64,000 bases of DNA, taken from assembly GCA_037191015.1 (NCBI GenBank), contig JBBCKD010000007.1:1-64000 (forward strand), given 5' to 3'. Source of the DNA: Ravibacter sp037191015 (GTDB lineage: Bacteria > Bacteroidota > Bacteroidia > Cytophagales > Spirosomataceae). Made by a program: the position numbers and the translations under genes. Below the pieces are notes generated by a model. The model saw only the letters and a program-made list of their open reading frames with translations. It did not search any database and was not told where the DNA came from. Positions 59,358 to 64,000 of the stretch are shown here, piece after piece (position 1 is the first letter of the stretch; every line of letters starts with the position of its first letter).

Positions 59358-59365
59358 TATTTTTG
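59358..59365 (+). promoter_or_regulatory. -7 box before the small lipoprotein gene
   Basis: TATTTTTG is a perfect TAnnTTTG match. Transcription starting near 59372 would leave about 40 nt before the ATG at 59412, which supports that start over the ATG at 59382. No well-spaced TTTG is seen at -33. Confidence 0.45.
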
Positions 59366-59411
59366 CCACCCGGTAAAAAAGATGCTTAAATTCGCCGCAA
59401 AAGTATTTGTC

Positions 59412-59798
59412 ATGCGGTTCATTTCGAAAATTCCATTTTTCCTGTTGCTCCTGGCTTCTTCCTGTACTTCCCCTTCTTCTGTAGGCAGCCTCGACCTGGA
59501 AATATGGCGCGGCGACCGGGGAGCCTGCAAAGGACAACGTGCGGCGTTAACGGAAGATCTTATCTCGGTCAAACCCGGGCTTCTCGGAAAAAGCTCGAAT
59601 GAAATAGGCCGGTTGTTCGGCGCACCCGACGTTCAGCAGCTCGGGAAACGAAACCTCAAAACCTATATTTACTTCCTCGAAAGCGGGCCGCATTGTACTG
59701 ATAAAAAGCTTATCTCGCAATCCAAAAAAGCCGTCTTCAGGTTTAATGCGGTAAGCCTGCTGACAGAAATCAATATTCAGCAGGCAATGCCGGAATAG
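59412..59798 (+). CDS. Small hypothetical lipoprotein (BamE-like)
   Basis: The product (128 residues) has a lipoprotein signal with lipobox LASSC, then a small alpha-beta domain: LLGKSSNEIGRLFGAPDVQQLGKRNLKTYIYFLESGPHCTDK. The GKSSNEIxxLFGxPD pattern resembles the SmpA/OmlA (BamE) fold. Starting from 59412 gives a direct signal peptide and fits the -7 box at 59358-59365. Its 3' end overlaps the convergent pabB gene by 29 bp. Role in the outer-membrane lipid or assembly system is a guess. Confidence 0.75.
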   Translation: MRFISKIPFFLLLLASSCTSPSSVGSLDLEIWRGDRGACKGQRAALTEDLISVKPGLLGKSSNEIGRLFGAPDVQQLGKRNLKTYIYFLESGPHCTDKKLISQSKKAVFRFNAVSLLTEINIQQAMPE

Positions 59799-60789
59799 GC
59801 AGGTATACCTTATCGATCATTTCCTGGTATTCGGAGCCGGCGTCGCTGAGGCCCGTTATGCCGCCGCCGCTTTTAAAAACAAGCCCGTCGCCGGTGCGTT
59901 CTATAAAGCGTATCATTACGGCGCTCTCAAAGTATGTTCCGTCAAAATAGCCCATTACCCCGGTGTAGTAGCCCCTGTCGTATCCTTCAGCTTCCTCGAT
60001 GATCTGGATAGTACGCGGTTTGGGAGCGCCCGTGACAGATCCCGCCGGCAACATTTCATATAAAATGCTGCCGAAAGCATTCTGAAGCGATGCGGGGATT
60101 TTCCCCCTGATCTCGGAGCTGACCTGCAGCAAGGTTTTGCTGAGCGTCCGGATCGTGTCGATATACCTGTACTTCTCTACCCAGACCTTACTGGCAGTCC
60201 GGCTTATGTCATTCCTCAGCAGGTCCACGATCGTGGCATGCTCTGCCGCTTCTTTCGGATTTCGGAGCACTGATGCGGCCGCGTCGGGCAGAGAAGCATC
60301 GATGGTGCCCTTCATAGGATAGGTAGCGATCTCGTCGCGGTGTATGCGCACAAACGTTTCGGGAGAAAAGCAGACGAACTGATCTTCGAAGCACAACTTG
60401 TATGCCGCATTGCTCCTTAAAAATATTTCCTGCAGCGAAAGATTCGTTTCCACGGGGGTCGGGGCGGAAATGTTGACGAGAAACGATTCTCCCCGCCTGA
60501 TATTTTTCTGGGCCAGCGCAAACGATTTCATGTATTCGCCGAAGGCCATGGGATATTTCCGGAATACAGGAGCCGGGCCGGCGGGAGCTTCACCTGCCGG
60601 GTGATTGGTAAAGCCCGAAAAATCATAAAGTACCCCGGGCGGGACTTCCCCGACTTCCCATATCAGGGGATTCCGGCATTTGTAATCTATCACGAATACA
60701 AACGGGATCTTCTGTGCCCCCAGGCGATCCATCCTGTCACAAAATTGAGCAAAAGAAGGCTCAAATAGTGTTTTTCCCTGTAATGCCAT
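59770..60789 (-). CDS. pabB: Aminodeoxychorismate synthase component I
   Basis: This chorismate-utilising enzyme (339 residues from ATG 60789) converts chorismate to aminodeoxychorismate for p-aminobenzoate and folate. Motifs are YPMKGTIDASLPDA, LRNDISRTASKVWVEKYRYIDTI (PIKGT-type and DLLRNDLGR-type regions), GSVTGAPKPRTIQIIEEAEGYDRGYYTG and GGGITGLSDAGSEYQEMIDKV. The short length, lacking the N-terminal regulatory lobe of anthranilate synthase, favours PabB. An upstream start at 60819 is less likely. A pabA or pabC partner is not visible nearby. Confidence 0.9.
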   Translation of the reverse strand: MALQGKTLFEPSFAQFCDRMDRLGAQKIPFVFVIDYKCRNPLIWEVGEVPPGVLYDFSGFTNHPAGEAPAGPAPVFRKYPMAFGEYMKSFALAQKNIRRGESFLVNISAPTPVETNLSLQEIFLRSNAAYKLCFEDQFVCFSPETFVRIHRDEIATYPMKGTIDASLPDAAASVLRNPKEAAEHATIVDLLRNDISRTASKVWVEKYRYIDTIRTLSKTLLQVSSEIRGKIPASLQNAFGSILYEMLPAGSVTGAPKPRTIQIIEEAEGYDRGYYTGVMGYFDGTYFESAVMIRFIERTGDGLVFKSGGGITGLSDAGSEYQEMIDKVYLPIPALPAEY

Positions 60790-60860
60790 TATGAATTTTC
60801 GAACACGCCCAGATTGCAAAGCTATGCCTCCTTCTCTTATAAAAAAAGATGTATTTTTGA

Positions 60861-61901
60861 ATGATCACGGATTTTGTACCCCTAAAAAACGGCACGTTGC
60901 TTTACGATGTTATTATAGTCGGAGGCGGTCCCTGCGGACTTGCGATGGGAGTGGAAGCCTCCAGATACGGTTTAAAACATATCATCCTCGAAAAAGGGAG
61001 CCTTACGGAATCCCTCCGGAAATACCCCAGGAATATGCGGTTCTTCTCGACAGTCGACAATATTTCTATCGGCGGGTTACCTTTCACAATTGCAGATTTT
61101 AAAGCAAACAGGGATGAAGCCCTGCAGTATTACCGGAAGGTAGCCGGCTATTACGGGCTGAATTTCCAGCTATTTACAACTGTTGAGACCGTCCGGAAGC
61201 TGAGCAACGGGCTTTTCGAAGTAGTCGCTTCGGAAGACAGGGTTTTCAGGGGCAAAAATGTCGTGCTCGCTACAGGCTATTTCGACTTTCCGCGGAAATT
61301 GAATATTCCCGGCGAGAACCTCGCGCACGTCTCCCACTACTATGACGAAGCATATAAATACTCCTACACCGATGTGGTGCTGGTTGGAGGCGCCAACTCG
61401 GTCGTCGAAGCGGCGCTGGAGCTTTACCGTACCGACGCCCGCGTCACGATCGTCCACCGCGGCGACAGCTTCAGAAAAACAGTAAAATACTGGCTTATAC
61501 CCGATGTGCTGAACCGGATCAAAGAAGGACGGATCAATGTTCGGTTCAATTCGGAAGTTGCGGAGATCGAAACCGGCAGGATCCATATACGCAACAGGGA
61601 AACCGGCGGGAAAGAAAGCTTTCCTGCAGATTTCGTATTCCTTCTCACCGGCTACCTTCCTGATGATAGCCTGCTGACCAGGTGCGGGATCGAACTGGAT
61701 CCTGAAACCAAAGTCCCGGTAAAAAATCCCGAAACTTTCGAAACCAACGTAAAAGGCCTTTACCTCTGCGGTACGGTAACGGCCGGGATCTTCACCGAAA
61801 AAGTCTTCATCGAAAACGGCCGGGAACATGCCGCCGCTATCGCAGACCACATCATAGGCCGCCCGCCCCGGAAAGTAAACGAACTGATCGACAGGATCTA
61901 A
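60861..61901 (+). CDS. ypdA: YpdA-family bacillithiol disulfide reductase
   Basis: This 346-residue flavoprotein matches YpdA (Bdr), the putative NADPH-dependent reductase of bacillithiol disulfide. It has the FAD motif IIVGGGPCGLAMGVEAS with the conserved Cys in GGPCG (residue 23) needed for activity, YPRNMRFFSTVDNISIGGLPF, and a second dinucleotide-binding site VVLVGGANSVVEAALEL. A TATTTTTG box sits directly ahead of the ATG; a downstream TTG at 60897 is an alternative start. A strong terminator follows at 61960. The two DinB-family genes in the window could be partners as bacillithiol transferases. Confidence 0.93.
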   Translation: MITDFVPLKNGTLLYDVIIVGGGPCGLAMGVEASRYGLKHIILEKGSLTESLRKYPRNMRFFSTVDNISIGGLPFTIADFKANRDEALQYYRKVAGYYGLNFQLFTTVETVRKLSNGLFEVVASEDRVFRGKNVVLATGYFDFPRKLNIPGENLAHVSHYYDEAYKYSYTDVVLVGGANSVVEAALELYRTDARVTIVHRGDSFRKTVKYWLIPDVLNRIKEGRINVRFNSEVAEIETGRIHIRNRETGGKESFPADFVFLLTGYLPDDSLLTRCGIELDPETKVPVKNPETFETNVKGLYLCGTVTAGIFTEKVFIENGREHAAAIADHIIGRPPRKVNELIDRI

Positions 61902-61959
61902 GGAGTATCTTTATACAGGCAGGATAATTAATTACACGGAGGGCCGCAAAGGTTATAAA

Positions 61960-62009
61960 GAGCGCCGCAGAGAAGCATAGCTTATTTCTCTGCGGCGCTC
62001 ATTTTTTTT
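61960..62009. terminator. Strong terminator between ypdA and the T9SS protein gene
   Basis: GAGCGCCGCAGAGAA (61960-61974) pairs perfectly with TTCTCTGCGGCGCTC (61986-62000), followed by ATTTTTTTT. It ends the ypdA transcript and could also serve the converging gene at 62054. Confidence 0.9.
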
Positions 62010-62053
62010 CTGAGGTTCTTCACCACATTACGTTTACTCCCCCCTATTTAAGC

Positions 62054-63169
62054 CTAACGCGAGATAATAAGCCTTTGCGAAAACTTCCTGCCGCGACTGT
62101 CAGACCAACTGACCAGGTAAGCTCCGTTTTCCAGGCGGCTCAGGTCCATTTCCTCATTGTTTTCCATTCGCGCCGCCCGCGATATAGCCCTGCCTGTCAG
62201 GTCATACACAACGACATCTCCGGCATGATCAGGCACCTGCAGCTGAACCTTGCCCCTGCTCGGGTTAGGGTAAAAATAGGCTTCCGTCTTTCCTGCATAC
62301 CTGGAGGAATGTTCTACCCCGATTATCCCGGACACCTCGAACGAGCCGTCCTGGTCTGTTATTTTGAGACGATAGTAATTACGCCCGGCAGAAGCCGACC
62401 CATGGAACAGATCATATGTCGATAAGCCTTCAAAATTACCTTTGGCTGCTACCTGCCCTACGGCATTCCAGGAAGCCCCGTCAAGACTGTGCTGAACCTC
62501 GAATGTTTCGGAATCCGTTTCATTGGTCGTCTGCCAGTTGAGCGCTACCCCGGTTTCTGAAGACCGGCCCGAAAATGCTGAAAGCGTAACCGGCAGGCTT
62601 GGAGATTCGAAAGTCAGAATGGCTGCCTCTATCTTGAAATAAACACCGTCCTGGTTACTTGTTCTTTTCATCCTGGCTTCAACACGGACCTTCCTGGCTC
62701 CCTGGGGAACTTTATTGCCCAGGCTGTATTTCTGCAGGCCTGTCGGTTTCTTCGAAACTTCCTTCGCTACACTTACCGTCTGGGTTTCCCCGCTTATTTC
62801 CTGTCCGTTGCTCCGCAGAAAAATAAGCTTGAACTCAGCATTGCATTTATCGTGTACGCCGCCCCAGGCGGTCAGCTTAACAGAGGTTGTTCCGTCTTCG
62901 AGCGTTACGTCCTGGTAAACCCTGACCGTATTGTTATAGCGTCCGTCATAATGCATCAAACCGTAATAGCTTCCGCATACTTCATATCCGCTGGAACGCG
63001 ACAAAGACACGCCGTCTGTTATCCAATCGGTAATACCGTTTCTACCGGTCTCAAAAGAACCGTTCTTAAGCCTGTTATTAGAAAAGTCGCAATCATTTGC
63101 CTTTACCACTTCAAATCCGGAGAAACCAGATACAAAGAGGCATGAGAGAATAATTCTTAGTGCATTCAT
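62054..63169 (-). CDS. Exported protein with type IX secretion sorting domain
   Basis: The product (371 residues from ATG 63169) has a signal (MNALRIILSCLFVSGFSGFEVVKA), an N-terminal jelly-roll carbohydrate-binding-like module (LKNGSFETGRNGITDWITDGVSL; about residues 30-190), a middle Ig-like domain (LPVTLSAFSGRSSETGVALNWQTTNETDSETFEVQHSLDG) and a C-terminal type A T9SS sorting domain (last 75 residues: YFYPNPSRGKVQLQVP, DLTGRAISRAARM, LENGAYLVSW, and FSQRLIISR). It should be secreted by PorSS and anchored or released at the surface. The ligand is unknown. An upstream start at 63220 is less likely. Confidence 0.93.
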   Translation of the reverse strand: MNALRIILSCLFVSGFSGFEVVKANDCDFSNNRLKNGSFETGRNGITDWITDGVSLSRSSGYEVCGSYYGLMHYDGRYNNTVRVYQDVTLEDGTTSVKLTAWGGVHDKCNAEFKLIFLRSNGQEISGETQTVSVAKEVSKKPTGLQKYSLGNKVPQGARKVRVEARMKRTSNQDGVYFKIEAAILTFESPSLPVTLSAFSGRSSETGVALNWQTTNETDSETFEVQHSLDGASWNAVGQVAAKGNFEGLSTYDLFHGSASAGRNYYRLKITDQDGSFEVSGIIGVEHSSRYAGKTEAYFYPNPSRGKVQLQVPDHAGDVVVYDLTGRAISRAARMENNEEMDLSRLENGAYLVSWSDSRGRKFSQRLIISR

Positions 63170-63691
63170 CTTGAGTTTTGTTTTTGTTAACACCAAACGC
63201 TGCACGAAACCAGTATTCAAGCATGTTTTTGCTCCTCAAGCATATGTACTCCTGTCGGGGGGGGATGACAGGTCTGGTACAACATACTACAGCCGGATAC
63301 ACCAGGACTATATACCGGGCAGCGCGACTGGAAGAAAAAAAGATGCTAAAAAATATGGGGCAGCAAAAGTACAGACCGGACCGAGGGGGGATTCGGTTAT
63401 AATCCGTACAACAGATTATCAATACAGTTCTTTCATAGGAAAATTATAGTGGTTTAATGTTGAAAAAAAGGATAAATGGTTTTAAAATCAACAGGTTAAA
63501 AGAGTTACAAAAAAAATTTGACAGCAAATATATTTCAAAAAGATCAACAACTACAAAGAAAATAGAAAATCTAACTAAAAAATTCGTAGATGTACGTATA
63601 GACATATATACCGGTTTACTATAAACCTTGTTGCCGTTACTTACTATTCTTTCTATCTTTATTGAATAGTTTCGGATTAAAAACCATCTCT
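63170..63691. other. Long intergenic region with AT-rich half
   Basis: This 522-bp gap upstream of the T9SS protein gene has a G-rich tract near 63257-63264, then from about 63410 a stretch of roughly 20-25 percent GC, much lower than the window average. No promoter pair is clear. It contains a 55-codon ORF (63457-63624). Larger frames on the opposite strand lack any domain and are treated as chance. Confidence 0.5.
63457..63624 (+). CDS. Candidate small basic ORF in AT-rich region
   Basis: ATG at 63457 opens 55 codons ending TAA at 63624. The predicted product is lysine-rich (starts MLKKRINGFKINRLKELQKK) and unlike neighbours in composition. It ends 67 bp before the partial gene at 63692. 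No ribosome-binding site is evident, and low-GC sequence can produce lysine-rich frames by chance, so it is uncertain. Confidence 0.25.
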   Translation: MLKKRINGFKINRLKELQKKFDSKYISKRSTTTKKIENLTKKFVDVRIDIYTGLL

Positions 63692-64000
63692 ATGACCGTA
63701 GTAATTGCAATCGCCATCGTCAGTATCCTGATTTCCGTTTATTTTATACGTACCTTTCTCGTACACAGAGAAAAAGTCTCGGCGCTATCAGTAAACGGGA
63801 TCAATACCCAGGGGCTTCTCCTGGAAGTCAGAAACATCGGCCTTCAGCACAACAATACTCCTTCGAGGATAAGCGAGATTGCTGTCAGATTCGCTACTAT
63901 CGCCGGAAAAGATCATATTATACGCCATAAGAAAGAGCTGGCTGAAGGAGAGGTAATCCCGGTAGGATCAATGATAGACCTCACTTACCTGGAAAGCGAT
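63692..64000 (+). CDS. Partial single-pass membrane protein (cut by the window end)
   Basis: ATG at 63692 starts a frame open to the window edge (103 codons). The product has one N-terminal membrane helix (VVIAIAIVSILISVYFI, residues 3-19) and a soluble segment with beta-strand character (SVNGINTQGLLLEVRNIGLQ). The start codon is supported by the clean membrane segment. The family is not recognised and the C-terminal part is outside the window. Confidence 0.7.
   Translation, partial: MTVVIAIAIVSILISVYFIRTFLVHREKVSALSVNGINTQGLLLEVRNIGLQHNNTPSRISEIAVRFATIAGKDHIIRHKKELAEGEVIPVGSMIDLTYLESD

Noticed and set aside
60852..60859. TATTTTTG as the ypdA promoter
   Set aside because: It ends one base before the ATG, which would place the transcription start inside the gene, and no -33 element is at the right distance. 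A TTG start at 60897 would rescue it but is not otherwise supported.
63171..63449. Overlapping plus-strand frames upstream of the T9SS gene
   Set aside because: Three overlapping frames exist, none with a domain, a start context or plausible composition; they lie in the T9SS promoter region.
1..64000. CRISPR arrays, tRNA or rRNA genes, transposases
   Set aside because: I scanned for regular direct repeats with spacers, cloverleaf patterns and transposase motifs and saw none. The only regular array is the three-unit operator at 20734-20812, which is too short and has 8-bp gaps.

Overview
The window is chromosomal DNA of a member of the Bacteroidota, probably an aerobic or microaerobic Cytophagia, Sphingobacteriia or Chitinophagia relative. 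The signs are a type IX secretion C-terminal sorting domain, two TonB-dependent receptors with carboxypeptidase-D-like N-termini, an HmuY-type heme operon, YpdA (bacillithiol pathway), many DUF families typical of the phylum, and promoters of the Bacteroidota form (TTTG about 20 nt ahead of TAnnTTTG) instead of sigma-70 type boxes. Gene density is high. I see no rRNA, tRNA, CRISPR array, transposase or phage gene.

Layout. 0-5 kb: a stress and redox block on the minus strand (Rrf2 regulator, MIP18-like protein, a heme-copper-oxidase-like membrane protein, a DUF1858-DUF2249 protein), then DUF488, a MarR regulator with a cysteine tail, and a mini-thioredoxin. 5-13 kb: DNA glycosylase Tag, DUF72, DinB, a three-gene envelope run that includes an unrecognised 723-residue protein, FolB and DivIVA. 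12-24 kb: PIF1-like helicase, two exporters, a SatD-DUF3307 pair behind three phased operators, DNA polymerase IV and an S9 peptidase. 24-34 kb: an ECF sigma/anti-sigma/DUF4097 operon, thiol peroxidase, Hsp20, a dithiol oxidoreductase, acetyltransferases (one frameshifted) and AlkD. 34-38 kb: AraC regulator with a polysaccharide deacetylase, divergent from aldehyde dehydrogenase and DUF779. 38-45 kb: two TonB-dependent receptors around TatD. 45-53 kb: NadB, then sulfatase, propeller-cupredoxin fusion and DUF1080 genes. 53-58 kb: heme uptake operon hmuYTUVS. 58-64 kb: DUF4407, PabB, YpdA, a T9SS cargo protein and the start of one further gene.

How the genes fit together. The strongest regulatory reading is at 0.5-3.3 kb. 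The same 9-8-9 inverted repeat lies just upstream of a TAnnTTTG box both at the Rrf2 gene and at the DUF1858-DUF2249 gene, which makes the block look like an Fe-S-sensing Rrf2 regulon, perhaps for nitric oxide. Similar operator-over-promoter arrangements occur at the mini-thioredoxin gene (one dyad) and at satD (three dyads with a 29-bp period). The heme operon has a plausible promoter with a Fur-like dyad inside it but no outer-membrane receptor gene nearby.

Other points worth attention are a 17-codon leader ORF ending in NRCPV before a TonB receptor, two genes (DUF488 and TatD) whose last codons run into interspersed palindromic repeats, a beta-propeller fused to a type I copper domain, and a GNAT gene broken by a one-base frameshift. 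All functional calls come from reading the sequence and family knowledge; no database search was run.
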